The position numbers were made by a program, and so were the translations under genes. Shown piece by piece: positions 7,425 through 16,230 of a stretch of DNA of 36,075 nucleotides. How positions within the stretch are numbered: position 1 is the first letter of the stretch; every line of letters begins with the position of its first letter. The DNA lies in contig JAKUTK010000027.1 of assembly GCA_022448005.1 (NCBI GenBank), positions 25,628 to 61,702 of the forward strand, given 5' to 3'. The notes beneath the pieces are model-generated. The model did not search any database. It was not told the origin of the DNA and saw nothing but the letters and a program-made list of their open reading frames with translations. This stretch comes from Pseudomonas sp. (lineage in GTDB: Bacteria; Pseudomonadota; Gammaproteobacteria; Pseudomonadales; Pseudomonadaceae).

Positions 7425-10337
7425 TCATTTGAGTGCCACTTCTGCAGTCTCGGCATTTTCCAGGTAACGCAGCTGCTTCTGATCGAAGTCCTGGAAGCGC
7501 TGCTGCCAGTCTGAGGGCTGCGTTACCTTCTCGACCTGAACGGCCGTCACCTTGTACTCGGGGCAGTTGGTCGCCCAGTCCGAGTTATCGGTGGTGATGA
7601 CGTTCGCACCGCTGCCTGGGTGGTGGAAGGTGGTGTACACCACGCCGGGAGCCATGCGATCGCTGACCAGGCAACGCAGCACCGTATGCCCGACCCGGCT
7701 GCGAATACCCAGCCAGTCGCCATCTTTCAGGCCGCGGTCCTCGGCGTCGTTCGGGTGGATTTCCAGCACGTCTTCATCGTGCCAGGCGCTGTTGGCGGTG
7801 CGACGGGTCTGAGCGCCCACGTTGTACTGACTCAGGATGCGCCCGGTGGTGAGCAACAGCGGGTAGCGGCGGTTGACGCGCTCTTCGGTGGCCACGTACT
7901 CGGTAATGGCGAAGTTGCCCTTGCCGATCGGGAAGTCCACACCATGCATGGTCGGCGTGCCCATCGGGTAGTCGTCGTTGCAGGGCCACTGGATGCTGCC
8001 CAGCACTTCGAGTTTGCTGTAGTTGACGCCGGTAAAGGTCGGTGCCAGCTGAGCGATCTCGTCCATGATCTCGGACGGATGGCTGTAGTTCATGGGGTAT
8101 CCCAGCGCATTGGAAAGCGCCTGGGTGACTTCCCAGTCCTCCAGTCCCGCAACCGGCGGCATGACGCGACGTACCCGGTTGATGCGTCGTTCCGCGTTGG
8201 TGAAGGTCCCGTTCTTCTCGAGGAAGGTCGCACCGGGCAGCAGCACGTGGGCGTACTTGGCGGTCTCGTTGAGGAAAATGTCCTGAACGATCAGGCAATC
8301 CAACGCCGACAGCGCCGCCTCGACGTGCTGGGTGTTCGGGTCGGACTGAGCGATGTCCTCGCCCTGCACATAGAGCGCCTTGAAGGTGCCTGCCACGGCG
8401 GCATCGAACATGTTGGGAATACGCAGGCCCGGCTCGTCATCGAGCGTGGTGTTCCAGGCGCTCTCGAAGCGTTGACGCACTTCCGGATCGGCAACGTGCT
8501 GGTAGCCCGGCAGCTCATGGGGGAAAGAGCCCATGTCGCAGGAACCCTGCACGTTGTTCTGACCGCGCAAGGGGTTCACACCCACGCCTTCACGGCCGAT
8601 GTTGCCGGTCGCCATCGCCAGGTTGGCGATGCTCATGACGGTGGTGGAGCCCTGGCTGTGCTCGGTCACGCCCAAGCCGTAGTAGATGGCGCCATTGCCG
8701 GCCATCGCGTAGGTGCGGGCTGCCTGGCGAACCAGTCCAGCCGGCACGCCGGTTTCCGCTTCGGAGACTTCCGGCGCATGGCGGGCCTCACTGATGAAGT
8801 CGCGCCATTTCTGGTAGGCGTTGGTTTCACAACGGCTTTCGATGAATGCCTTGTCTTCCAACCCTTCGGTGACGACTACATGTGCCAGTGCGTTGACCAG
8901 CGCGACGTTGGTGCCCGGCTTGAGCGACAGGTGCAGACCCTTTTCCGCGTGCGGCGTTTTGAGCAGGTCGATACGCCGTGGGTCCGCGACGATCAGGGTG
9001 GCGCCCTGGCGTAGGCGGCGCTTCATTTGTGAGGCAAAGACCGGGTGCGCGTCCGTTGGGTTCGCGCCGATCACCAGAATGACGTCGGACTTCATGACCG
9101 AGTCGAAGGTCTGGGTGCCGGCGGACTCGCCCAGGGTGGCCTTGAGGCCATAGCCTGTCGGCGAGTGGCAGACACGGGCGCAAGTGTCGGTGTTGTTGTT
9201 GCCGAAGGCGGCGCGAATCAGTTTCTGAACGAGATAGGTTTCTTCGTTGGTGCAGCGCGAGGAGGTGATGCCGCCGACGCTGTCCCGGCCGTAGGTCGCC
9301 TGGGTTTCACGCAGACGACGCGCGGCAAAGGTCAGCGCCTCGTCCCAGGAAACGGCACGCCACGGCTGATCGATCGAATCACGGATCATCGGCTCGCGGA
9401 TGCGATCCTTGTGGGTCGCGTAACCAAAGGCGAAGCGTCCTTTGACGCAGGAATGGCCGTGGTTCGCGTCGCCACCCTTGTAAGGCACCATGCGGATCAG
9501 CTTGTCGCCTTTCATCTGTGCTTCGAACGAGCAGCCCACGCCACAGTAGGCACAGGTGGTGACTACGCTGTGCTCGGGCACGCCTTCTTCGATGACGCTC
9601 TTTTCCATCAGGGTTGCGGTCGGGCACGCCTGGACGCACGCCCCGCAGGATACGCATTCCGACTCCATGAACGGCTGATTCTGACTGGCCGATACGGTCG
9701 AGTCGAAGCCCCTGCCGTCGATGGTCAGGGCAAACGTGCCCTGAACTTCAGCGCAGGCACGCACACAACGCGAGCAGACGATGCACTTGCTCGGATCGAA
9801 GCTGAAATAGGGGTTGGAGTTGTCGATCTCGGCATGCAGATGGTTGGCTCCCTCGAACCCGTAGCGCACTTCGCGCAGGCCGACGGCGCCTGCCATGTCC
9901 TGCAGCTCGCAATCGCCGTTGGCTGGGCAGGTCAGGCAGTCCAGCGGGTGGTCGGAGATGTACAGCTCCATGATGTTGCGACGCAGCTTGGCCAGCTTGC
10001 CGTTCTGCGTGGTGACCGACATGCCTTCGCTGACCGGCGTGGTGCATGAAGCGGGATAGCCGCGGCGCCCTTCGATTTCTACCGCGCAGATCCGGCAGGA
10101 GCCGAAAGCTTCCAGGTTGTCGGTCGCGCACAGCTTGGGCACCGTGATGCCTGCCAGGGCGGCAGCGCGCATGACCGAGGTGCCTTCCGGCACGCTGATC
10201 TGAATGCCGTCGATCATCAGGCTGACGGTAACCTCGGACGTCCGCGCCGGAGTGCCCAGGTCACGGTCGAACAGGGCCGGGTCGAAGCTGTTGACCTGGC
10301 CTTTCAGATATTGCTTGGGATCGAAATGGTTCAGCAT
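7425..10337 (-). CDS. fdsA: NAD-dependent formate dehydrogenase alpha subunit (Mo-bisMGD, Cys type)
   Basis: The 970-residue catalytic subunit oxidises formate to CO2 in a cytoplasmic FdsABG(D) complex. In order it shows an N-terminal [2Fe-2S] domain (cysteines about 70, 81, 84, 98), a NuoG-like His/Cys cluster (HPLDCLTCPANGDC, about 130-143), two ferredoxin-like [4Fe-4S] motifs (CIVCSRCVRAC about 185-195; CVSCGACVQACP about 228-239), the CAYCGVGC cluster (about 262-269) and the molybdopterin domain. The molybdenum ligand is Cys390 in ARVCHSPT, the position held by selenocysteine in Sec-type formate dehydrogenases, so this enzyme does not itself need the nearby selC/selAB. Its start overlaps the fdsB stop (ATGCTGA). 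Confidence 0.96.
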   Translation of the reverse strand: MLNHFDPKQYLKGQVNSFDPALFDRDLGTPARTSEVTVSLMIDGIQISVPEGTSVMRAAALAGITVPKLCATDNLEAFGSCRICAVEIEGRRGYPASCTTPVSEGMSVTTQNGKLAKLRRNIMELYISDHPLDCLTCPANGDCELQDMAGAVGLREVRYGFEGANHLHAEIDNSNPYFSFDPSKCIVCSRCVRACAEVQGTFALTIDGRGFDSTVSASQNQPFMESECVSCGACVQACPTATLMEKSVIEEGVPEHSVVTTCAYCGVGCSFEAQMKGDKLIRMVPYKGGDANHGHSCVKGRFAFGYATHKDRIREPMIRDSIDQPWRAVSWDEALTFAARRLRETQATYGRDSVGGITSSRCTNEETYLVQKLIRAAFGNNNTDTCARVCHSPTGYGLKATLGESAGTQTFDSVMKSDVILVIGANPTDAHPVFASQMKRRLRQGATLIVADPRRIDLLKTPHAEKGLHLSLKPGTNVALVNALAHVVVTEGLEDKAFIESRCETNAYQKWRDFISEARHAPEVSEAETGVPAGLVRQAARTYAMAGNGAIYYGLGVTEHSQGSTTVMSIANLAMATGNIGREGVGVNPLRGQNNVQGSCDMGSFPHELPGYQHVADPEVRQRFESAWNTTLDDEPGLRIPNMFDAAVAGTFKALYVQGEDIAQSDPNTQHVEAALSALDCLIVQDIFLNETAKYAHVLLPGATFLEKNGTFTNAERRINRVRRVMPPVAGLEDWEVTQALSNALGYPMNYSHPSEIMDEIAQLAPTFTGVNYSKLEVLGSIQWPCNDDYPMGTPTMHGVDFPIGKGNFAITEYVATEERVNRRYPLLLTTGRILSQYNVGAQTRRTANSAWHDEDVLEIHPNDAEDRGLKDGDWLGIRSRVGHTVLRCLVSDRMAPGVVYTTFHHPGSGANVITTDNSDWATNCPEYKVTAVQVEKVTQPSDWQQRFQDFDQKQLRYLENAETAEVALK

Positions 10338-11902
10338 GCTATGCCTCCCGCCACCAGGGCGTGTCGAGGTGTCAGGTCATCAGGGAAATGCTTCATCACG
10401 CTCTGCACCGGGAACGGCGTCATGCCGCCCATGGCGCAGAGCGAACCATCGACCATGGTCTCGCACAGATCCGACAGCAGTTCGAGGTTCATCTCGGCAT
10501 TTTCACCAGCACGGATCCGGTCGATGACTTCAACGCCGCGAACGGCGCCGATCCGGCACGGCGTGCATTTACCACAGGATTCGACAGTGCAGAACTCCAT
10601 GGCGAAACGGGCCTGCTCGCCCATGTCGACGGTGTCATCGAACATCACGACGCCGCCATGCCCGACCACTCCACCGAAAGCGGCGAAGGCTTCGTAGTCA
10701 AGCGGGTTGTCCCATTGGCTTTCCGGCAGGTAGGCACCGAGTGGGCCGCCCACCTGAACGGCTTTGAGCGGACGGCCACTGCGCGTACCGCCACCGAAGT
10801 CTTCCATGAGCGTTTTCAGGCTGGTACCGAACGCCAGTTCGATCAAGCCGCCACGCTTCACGTTACCCGCCAGCTGCACGGCCAGCGTGCCGCGCGAACG
10901 GCCCATGCCGTAATCGGCGTAGGCTTGGCCACCCTGATCCATGATGTAGGGCACAGCGGCGAAGGACAGTACGTTGTTGACCACGGTCGGGCGACTGAAC
11001 AGCCCCACGATGGCCGGCAGCGGTGGCTTGGCGCGCACCAGGCCGCGGCGACCTTCAAGGCTTTCGAGCAGCGAGGTTTCTTCGCCGCAGATGTAGGCAC
11101 CGGCGCCGAGGCGGACTTCCAGGTTGAACCCCTTGCCGGAGCCCAGCAGGTCATCGCCCAGGTAGCCGGCCTCGACTGCACGGCGTATGGCCTCGTCAAG
11201 AATCGCCTTGGCCTGCGGATATTCCGACCGCAGGTAAATGAATCCGCGGTCAGCGCCTACGGCCAGACCGGCAATGGTCATGCCTTCGATCAGCAGGTAA
11301 GGGTCGCATTCCATCACCAGGCGGTCGGCGAAGGTCCCCGAGTCCCCTTCGTCTGCGTTGCAGACGATGTACTTCTGACCCTCGGGCTCGTTGAGCACGG
11401 TCTGCCACTTGATGCCGGTCGGGAAGGCGGCGCCGCCGCGGCCACGCAGGCCGGACGCCTTGACTTCGTCGACGATGGACTGGCCGTCACGGGAGAGCGC
11501 TGCCTTGAGACCGTTGAATCCACGCAATGCCGTGTAATCGTCGATCGACAGCGGGTCCGTGATACCGATACGTGAAAAGGTCAGCCGCTGCTGACGCTTG
11601 AGATAGTCGATCTCTTCGGTAAGACCGAGCGCCAGGGCATGGTCCTGCCGGCCTTCGAACAAACCGGCCTCGACGAGGCTTTCTACCGCTTCAGGCGTTA
11701 CCGGCCCGTAGGCGACCCGACCATGTGGCGTATCGATCTCGACCATCGGCTCCAGCCAGAACAGGCCGCGCGAGCCGTTACGTACAACGCGCACGTCTTG
11801 CGAGCGGGCTGCGGCGGCGCGCTCGATACGCTGGGCAACCTTGTCGGCACCCAGCGAACGGGCCGTGGTATCACAGGGTACATAAACGGTAATAGTCACC
11901 AC
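10331..11902 (-). CDS. fdsB: NAD-dependent formate dehydrogenase beta subunit (NuoF-like)
   Basis: The 523-residue diaphorase subunit transfers electrons to NAD+ through FMN. It has a short N-terminal thioredoxin-like extension, then the NuoF-type core with GLRGRGGAAFPTGIKW (FMN/NADH region), CNADEGDSGTFADR, GAGAYICGEETSLLESLEG and, near the C-terminus, the [4Fe-4S] motif ESCGKCTPCRIG. The start is GTG: either 11902 or the adjacent GTG at 11899. A GGAGG lies upstream, inside the end of fdsG, and the coding regions overlap, as expected for coupled subunits. Its stop overlaps the fdsA start. Confidence 0.96.
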   Translation of the reverse strand: MVTITVYVPCDTTARSLGADKVAQRIERAAAARSQDVRVVRNGSRGLFWLEPMVEIDTPHGRVAYGPVTPEAVESLVEAGLFEGRQDHALALGLTEEIDYLKRQQRLTFSRIGITDPLSIDDYTALRGFNGLKAALSRDGQSIVDEVKASGLRGRGGAAFPTGIKWQTVLNEPEGQKYIVCNADEGDSGTFADRLVMECDPYLLIEGMTIAGLAVGADRGFIYLRSEYPQAKAILDEAIRRAVEAGYLGDDLLGSGKGFNLEVRLGAGAYICGEETSLLESLEGRRGLVRAKPPLPAIVGLFSRPTVVNNVLSFAAVPYIMDQGGQAYADYGMGRSRGTLAVQLAGNVKRGGLIELAFGTSLKTLMEDFGGGTRSGRPLKAVQVGGPLGAYLPESQWDNPLDYEAFAAFGGVVGHGGVVMFDDTVDMGEQARFAMEFCTVESCGKCTPCRIGAVRGVEVIDRIRAGENAEMNLELLSDLCETMVDGSLCAMGGMTPFPVQSVMKHFPDDLTPRHALVAGGIAC

Positions 11903-12405
11903 TTCACCTCCACCGCAACAGTCTTCAGCTCATCGGCCAGTTCATCGAAACGCTCTGGCGTCACGCGGCCATGGACGTCGTTGTTGATCTGCACGGCGGG
12001 ACCGCAGGCGCAATTGCCCAAGCAGTAAACGGGCTCCAGCGTAATTTCGCGATCCTGGGTGGTCTGGTGATAATCCACCTTCAACGAGGCTTTGACGTGC
12101 GCTTCCAACTGACGGCTGCCCACGGCCTGGCAGGCCTCGGCGCGGCAAATCTGGATCACGTTGCGCCCTGCAGGCTGGGTGCGAAAGTGATGATAGAAGC
12201 TGATGATGCCGTGTACGTCGGCCCGAGTGCAGCTCAGGGAGTCGGCAATAAGCGGAACCGCGCTGTCCGGAATGTGGCCGAAGCGGTCCTGAATGGCGTG
12301 AAGGGTCGGCAGCATGGCGCCGGGCATCGACTTATGGTCGTCGATCACTTGCTGGATCAGGGCCGGCGTCCAGGCACCGGTAGCTGACGAGATGGTAGTG
12401 GACAT
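11896..12405 (-). CDS. fdsG: NAD-dependent formate dehydrogenase gamma subunit (NuoE-like)
   Basis: The 169-residue NuoE-type subunit binds one [2Fe-2S] cluster through cysteines in CRAEACQAVGS (about 86-91) and CLGNCACGPAVQIN (about 128-134). It is the first gene of the minus-strand operon fdsG-fdsB-fdsA-fdsD. No fdhD/fdsC chaperone gene lies in the operon, although fdsC commonly sits between fdsA and fdsD in related bacteria, so that factor must be encoded elsewhere. Confidence 0.95.
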   Translation of the reverse strand: MSTTISSATGAWTPALIQQVIDDHKSMPGAMLPTLHAIQDRFGHIPDSAVPLIADSLSCTRADVHGIISFYHHFRTQPAGRNVIQICRAEACQAVGSRQLEAHVKASLKVDYHQTTQDREITLEPVYCLGNCACGPAVQINNDVHGRVTPERFDELADELKTVAVEVKW

Positions 12406-12566
12406 GACCTGGTTGCCTCATCAGGTAGTCGAACGTGCCGGTCAGGGTCAGGCAACCGACAGCTTGTGTTCGAGCAGATATGAATAATTATTCTTAATTG
12501 GGTTAAGCTTTAATCAGGTGAACAGCAAACTAACATACCCATTTGACCCAAAAAATATGAACGAAA
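12406..12566. promoter_or_regulatory. Divergent control region of fds operon and its regulator
   Basis: The 161 bp between fdsG and the divergent regulator gene contain an 8-bp inverted repeat (GGTTGCCT at 12411-12418 and AGGCAACC at 12450-12457). They also contain a perfect 12-bp AT-rich palindrome, GAATAATTATTC (12482-12493), within a distinctly AT-rich 60-bp stretch. The layout suggests promoters for both directions with an operator for the regulator. No clear -35/-10 pair is claimed. Confidence 0.5.
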
Positions 12567-13640
12567 ATGCTTAACTCGAGGTTGCATATCACGCCCACCT
12601 GGTTGTTCAGGAATGGCAACGGCGAATTGCTGGATCCGATCATCTTTGCCTTGCTCGAAGGTATCCATGACACCGGCAAGCTGACCCAGGCGGCTCACAA
12701 GGCGGATATCTCGTACCGTCATGCGTGGAATCTGCTTACCCGTGGCGAGCAATTTTTCGGCATGCCCATGGTGTTGATGCGCAAGGGGCACGGCACGCGG
12801 TTATCGCAGCTGGGAGAACAGTTGCTGTGGTCGGAACAACGCCTGCGCGCGCGGCTGGAGCCTCAGCTCGACAGCATGGCCTCCGAGTTGAGCCACCAGC
12901 TTCAGCAGTTGCTTGAGGGCGCGCATCCGGTGCTGCGGCTGCATGCGAGTCACGGATACGCGGTCGCCCTCCTGGCTGATCTGCCTGGAGAGCTGAACCT
13001 TCGCTATTGCAATCCGCAGGAAGCGCTCAGTGCCCTGAACCGGGGAGACTGCGACCTTGCCAGCTTTCATCTCCCCACGTTCCCTCCGCTGGCCAAGCGA
13101 GTCTTAGCCGTTTATCAAGCACTACTCGCCGGCCAGGACCTTCGCGTCATTCGCTTCGTGACGCGGCGGCAGGGCTTGATCTTGCGCGCCGCTACGCGCA
13201 AGCACGTGCATGGACTGGCTGATCTGACCCGTCCTGAGATTCGCTTCATCAATCGCGACGAGCATTCCGGCACCCGTGTCCTGTTCAACCTGCTGCTCGA
13301 AGAGCACCAGATCGATAAAGCCCAGATCGCCAATGGTGCCCAGGAAGAATTCACCCACACCGCCGTGGCCGCTTACGTGGCAGCGGGCATGGCCGATGTC
13401 GGCTTCGGTGTCGAGGCGGCAGCCGCGCAGTTCGGGCTGGAGTTCATCAGCCTGGCGACCGAACACTACCTGCTGGTCTGCCACGAAACGCAGCTACGCC
13501 AGCACAACGTGCGCCAGTTGCTACAGGCCATGACATCGGACGAGTTTCTGGCAGACATCGACAAGCTGGCCGGCTATGCGCCTGATAAGTGCGGCGAGAT
13601 CTGCACCTTTGACGAACTTTTGAAAGACAGCAGCGGTTAG
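12567..13640 (+). CDS. ModE/LysR-like regulator with periplasmic-binding-type sensor domain (FdsR-like)
   Basis: The 357-residue protein has an N-terminal winged-helix region of ModE/LysR type (LLEGIHDTGKLTQAAHKADISYRHAWNLL, about residues 27-56, with LMRKGHGTRLSQLGEQLL after it). The C-terminal half resembles a molybdate/substrate-binding PBP-like domain (for example HASHGYAVALLADLP and RFINRDEHSGTRVLFNLLL). It is divergent from the fds operon, so it most probably controls formate dehydrogenase in response to molybdate, formate or a related ligand; this is inference from context. There is no clear Shine-Dalgarno before the ATG at 12567, and a six-codon mini reading frame (12557-12574, including its stop) overlaps the start. 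Confidence 0.82.
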   Translation: MLNSRLHITPTWLFRNGNGELLDPIIFALLEGIHDTGKLTQAAHKADISYRHAWNLLTRGEQFFGMPMVLMRKGHGTRLSQLGEQLLWSEQRLRARLEPQLDSMASELSHQLQQLLEGAHPVLRLHASHGYAVALLADLPGELNLRYCNPQEALSALNRGDCDLASFHLPTFPPLAKRVLAVYQALLAGQDLRVIRFVTRRQGLILRAATRKHVHGLADLTRPEIRFINRDEHSGTRVLFNLLLEEHQIDKAQIANGAQEEFTHTAVAAYVAAGMADVGFGVEAAAAQFGLEFISLATEHYLLVCHETQLRQHNVRQLLQAMTSDEFLADIDKLAGYAPDKCGEICTFDELLKDSSG

Positions 13641-13805
13641 CCGGAGAAGCCAACCGCTGCGCGCAGTGCGATCTCACCTTCCGTCGGCCGCCGGTCAGAT
13701 TTTTGAAGTTCGACAAATGATGTGGCGTTGCTGGTTCAGCGTCAGCGCTAGCGTCGGAGCCGGCCGAGTCGATGCGCCACTGATACGAACACGGAAAGGC
13801 AGGGA

Positions 13806-13901
13806 TGGCGGAAGGCAGTGGGAGTCGAACCCACCCAGGGACGGCTGCCGCCCCCAACCGGGTTTGAAGCCCGGCCGCACCACCGGGTGCGATTGCCTTC
13901 C
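13806..13901 (-). tRNA. selC: tRNA-Sec (anticodon TCA), intact copy at the phage left end
   Basis: Read on the minus strand, the 96-base gene begins GGAAGGCA and ends TGCCTTCC-G-CCA, giving the 8-bp acceptor stem typical of tRNA-Sec with an encoded CCA at 13808-13806. The anticodon TCA (complement of 13865-13867) sits in the loop CTTCAAA, flanked by a GGCCGGG/CCCGG-type stem. A long variable arm and a GGTTCGACTCC T-loop region follow. The 5' half (13863-13901) is identical to 24656-24694, so this copy is a host 3' half joined to a phage-borne 5' half. It lies 23 bp downstream of the integrase gene on the same strand; its pre-integration upstream sequence is now beyond 24694. Confidence 0.96.
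13863..13901. repeat. attL core (39-bp direct repeat, 5' half of tRNA-Sec)
   Basis: The 39 bases are identical to 24656-24694 and run from the anticodon loop to the 5' end of tRNA-Sec. The flanking bases differ on both sides (13862 G against 24655 A; 13902 T against 24695 A), which fixes the limits of identity. Crossover must lie inside this core, probably in the anticodon stem-loop. Confidence 0.93.
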
Positions 13902-13924
13902 TCCTTGATCTACAAAGAGTTTTT

Positions 13925-14950
13925 CTAGCTTAGCGGATGCTCCGACACGCGAGTGTCGAAGAAGTGTCGAAATTCCTTAGCGGGACCGAAAGCCAGCACG
14001 TCTTGCAGATGATCAGGCGCCAGGTGAGCGTAGCGCATAGTCATGGCCAATGACGAATGCCCCAGGATCTTCTGCAGGGTGAGGATGTTGCCTCCATTCG
14101 CGATGAAGTGTGACGCGAAGGTATGCCGTAGAACATGCGACTTCTGGCCTGCTGGCAGATTGAGGCCAGCACGAGCAACGGCCTCGTCAAATCGATCACG
14201 GCAATTGCTAAAGGCGCCATGTTCTCGAAGATGAGCACGAATGCGGTCCGCCAACTTCGGATCGATGGGCACGACACGCCGCCGCTTTGACTTGGTGTTC
14301 ACGAACTGGAGCGCTCCGTCTGCTACCCGGCTCACTGTCAGTCCCTGAGCCTCGCCCCATCGGCAACCTGTAACAAGGCAGATCATCGCAATCAGCTCGA
14401 CGTGTGGATGCCTCATGTTCCGCATCACACCGAATAGCTGATCGATCTGGCTGGTGTCGAGGTAGGACAATTCGCGCTCTTGCACTCGGATCGCACGGAG
14501 TAGGGCAAGCGGGTTCTCGTAGTCGATTTCACCGAGACGGCGTAGCTCATTGAACATAGCCCGCAGGTAGGACAGTTCGTTGTTCAAGGTCTTAGGGCTG
14601 ATGCCGGAATTGATGCGTTTGGCGCGGTACTCAGCGAAGTCGGTTGCTGTGAGGGTTATGGCGATAGGATTTTTGAGCCGTTCAACCATCCGATCCATGA
14701 TGACGCGACGTCCCGCATAGTCTGAGAGCGACCCACCGTGCAAGCGACCCCAGCAATCCACCAGTTCGGCCAGCCGACGACGATCTGTCGGTTTCGGTGA
14801 CCATTTCGGGCTTTCGATTAGCTTTGATCGGCATGTCGCCTCGAACCGTTGGGCTTCGCCCTTGGTCTTGAACGTTTTGCGGAACCGCTTGCCCTTGATC
14901 GGCTCTACATCGACCCGCCAGCGTCCGTCAGGCAGTGCAATGATTGCCAT
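13925..14950 (-). CDS. Tyrosine recombinase (phage integrase)
   Basis: The 341-residue integrase has an N-terminal arm-binding domain, a SAM-like core-binding domain and a catalytic domain. The catalytic residues are visible: Arg197 (TGCRWGEAQ), His272-x2-Arg275 (KSHVLRHTFA), His298 (LGHSSL) and Tyr307 (MRYAHL). I start it at the ATG at 14950, which shares one base with the Rep stop (TGATG), rather than six codons upstream; MAIIALPDGRWRVDVE is a typical integrase N-terminus. The stop is 23 bp before the 5' end of tRNA-Sec, so int transcripts should run into selC. Having int as the last gene after rep differs from a separately promoted integrase. Confidence 0.95.
   Translation of the reverse strand: MAIIALPDGRWRVDVEPIKGKRFRKTFKTKGEAQRFEATCRSKLIESPKWSPKPTDRRRLAELVDCWGRLHGGSLSDYAGRRVIMDRMVERLKNPIAITLTATDFAEYRAKRINSGISPKTLNNELSYLRAMFNELRRLGEIDYENPLALLRAIRVQERELSYLDTSQIDQLFGVMRNMRHPHVELIAMICLVTGCRWGEAQGLTVSRVADGALQFVNTKSKRRRVVPIDPKLADRIRAHLREHGAFSNCRDRFDEAVARAGLNLPAGQKSHVLRHTFASHFIANGGNILTLQKILGHSSLAMTMRYAHLAPDHLQDVLAFGPAKEFRHFFDTRVSEHPLS
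13952..13974. repeat. Putative integrase arm-site pair, left
   Basis: Two copies of AGTGTCGAA (13952-13960, 13963-13971) are spaced 11 bp apart, one helical turn. The 23-bp block matches 24541-24563 at 22 of 23 positions, near the other phage end and in the same orientation. It lies 50 bp inside the attL core and within the 3' end of the integrase coding region (residues FRHFFDT). Function as arm-type Int or Xis sites is inference. Confidence 0.6.
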
Positions 14951-16230
14951 CAGACAGCACGCCCCCATCGCACGTGGCGCTCCTGCAATAGGTTCTTGAT
15001 GTGGATGTACAGATCACGCTCCGTCATGTCTTTGGATGCGTAGTGATCGCGGATAACTGGCCAGCATTCCCACTCGCGCAACCGCTCAAACGCCTTTTTT
15101 GCGCCCACCCGCTCCCTTGCTAGCAGGCTTACGAAGTTTCCCAAGAACAGTTCCACGTTCTTGCCGGAGAAGCCTCGAGAGGTTTTGTAGTAGCGCTTGT
15201 ATTCCGTCTCATCGACCAGGGAGTCCACAGGTAGATCGACGCGGGCGTCTTCTCGCAGCAGCGTCCAGATCGGCTCGAAATAGCCAGGGCGGGCAAGCAA
15301 CTTGAATTGGCTCAGACCGTAGCGCCATAGCCCTTCCAGATGGGCCGAGAAGGTGTCGAAGGAGTCCGTGTCTATGGCTTGGCCGGTCTTCACGTCCACC
15401 GAGCCGCTGGCGAACTGCTGGATGACCGAATGGTGGTAACGCAGCTCGACGCGCCATACGTCCTGGGCTGGGTTGTAGTTCTCCGGGTCTGTCGCATCGA
15501 AGGAATCGCGGCGGCGCCAGACGCTTTCCCAGTAGTCGAGCTTGTCATGAGCGCGTGCCTGAAGGGTTTTGTTGTAGATCCCGAGCTGTACGCCACCGGC
15601 AGAGCCAAACAGAAAGGATTGGCCTTTGCCATAGGTCGCCGCTTCCATGGTCCACTGGATCTCTTTGATGCCCGAGATATCGCGGTTGGCACGTGCGCGA
15701 CAGTGCATGCGGGCCGTCAGGTCAGCCGGAGGCGTCCAGCCTTGCAGATCCAGGGCAAGGTGAACGGCACACTGGTTGCGTTCGCGATTGGTCATCACAG
15801 CTGCTGCGTAGTAATCCATCCGCTCTTGCAGGCGCTCAGGCGACAGCGCGTCGATCGCGTGCGGTGATACCTCGATTTTCAGGTGCGGGCCGATCTGCTC
15901 CAGCTTCGCGTTGAAGTTCTTGATGAGCAGAATGAATCCCAGGTCAGCGTTCTGCAGCTTGTACTGGTAGCCCGAATCACGGCCAACACGACCGGAATGC
16001 CAGATCTCACCGGCAAACTGGACCATTGCACCCGGTTTCTCAAACAGCGCCATGATCTCGGGGCGGATCAGGCCACGGTAGAGCTGGCGGACTGTATCGA
16101 CGCCGCAACGCAGCAACCGAATTTTCGACAGATCGGTGATCGCAGCAGTACCAGGATCAACGAACAACCGTCCGCGTTTGGTCGGGTTGCCCGTTATATG
16201 GTCCAGTCTTGCTTGGTCTTTAACGCTCAT
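14950..16230 (-). CDS. Inovirus replication initiation protein
   Basis: The 426-residue protein corresponds in position and content to the Rep protein of Pf-like inoviruses, which nicks the double-stranded form to start rolling-circle replication. Segments such as VQFAGEIWHSGRV, GVQLGIYNKT and DVWRVELRYHHSVIQQF resemble the phage replication-initiator (Phage_rep/Rep_trans-type) family. I use the ATG at 16230, eight codons inside the longest frame, because a GGGGA site lies 8 bp upstream. It is preceded by the palindrome-rich intergenic region and followed by int with a one-base overlap. Confidence 0.82.
   Translation of the reverse strand: MSVKDQARLDHITGNPTKRGRLFVDPGTAAITDLSKIRLLRCGVDTVRQLYRGLIRPEIMALFEKPGAMVQFAGEIWHSGRVGRDSGYQYKLQNADLGFILLIKNFNAKLEQIGPHLKIEVSPHAIDALSPERLQERMDYYAAAVMTNRERNQCAVHLALDLQGWTPPADLTARMHCRARANRDISGIKEIQWTMEAATYGKGQSFLFGSAGGVQLGIYNKTLQARAHDKLDYWESVWRRRDSFDATDPENYNPAQDVWRVELRYHHSVIQQFASGSVDVKTGQAIDTDSFDTFSAHLEGLWRYGLSQFKLLARPGYFEPIWTLLREDARVDLPVDSLVDETEYKRYYKTSRGFSGKNVELFLGNFVSLLARERVGAKKAFERLREWECWPVIRDHYASKDMTERDLYIHIKNLLQERHVRWGRAV

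Noticed and set aside
7620-9014. 464-residue plus-strand open frame (and 9045-10049)
   Set aside because: Both are antisense to fdsA and read as low-complexity Gly/His/Val shadow sequence.
9160-9180. Possible selenocysteine codon in fdsA
   Set aside because: The molybdenum ligand position is an ordinary Cys codon (ARVCHSPT) and the frame is open throughout without TGA.
10361-11575. 404-residue plus-strand open frame
   Set aside because: It is antisense to fdsB, whose motifs are unambiguous.
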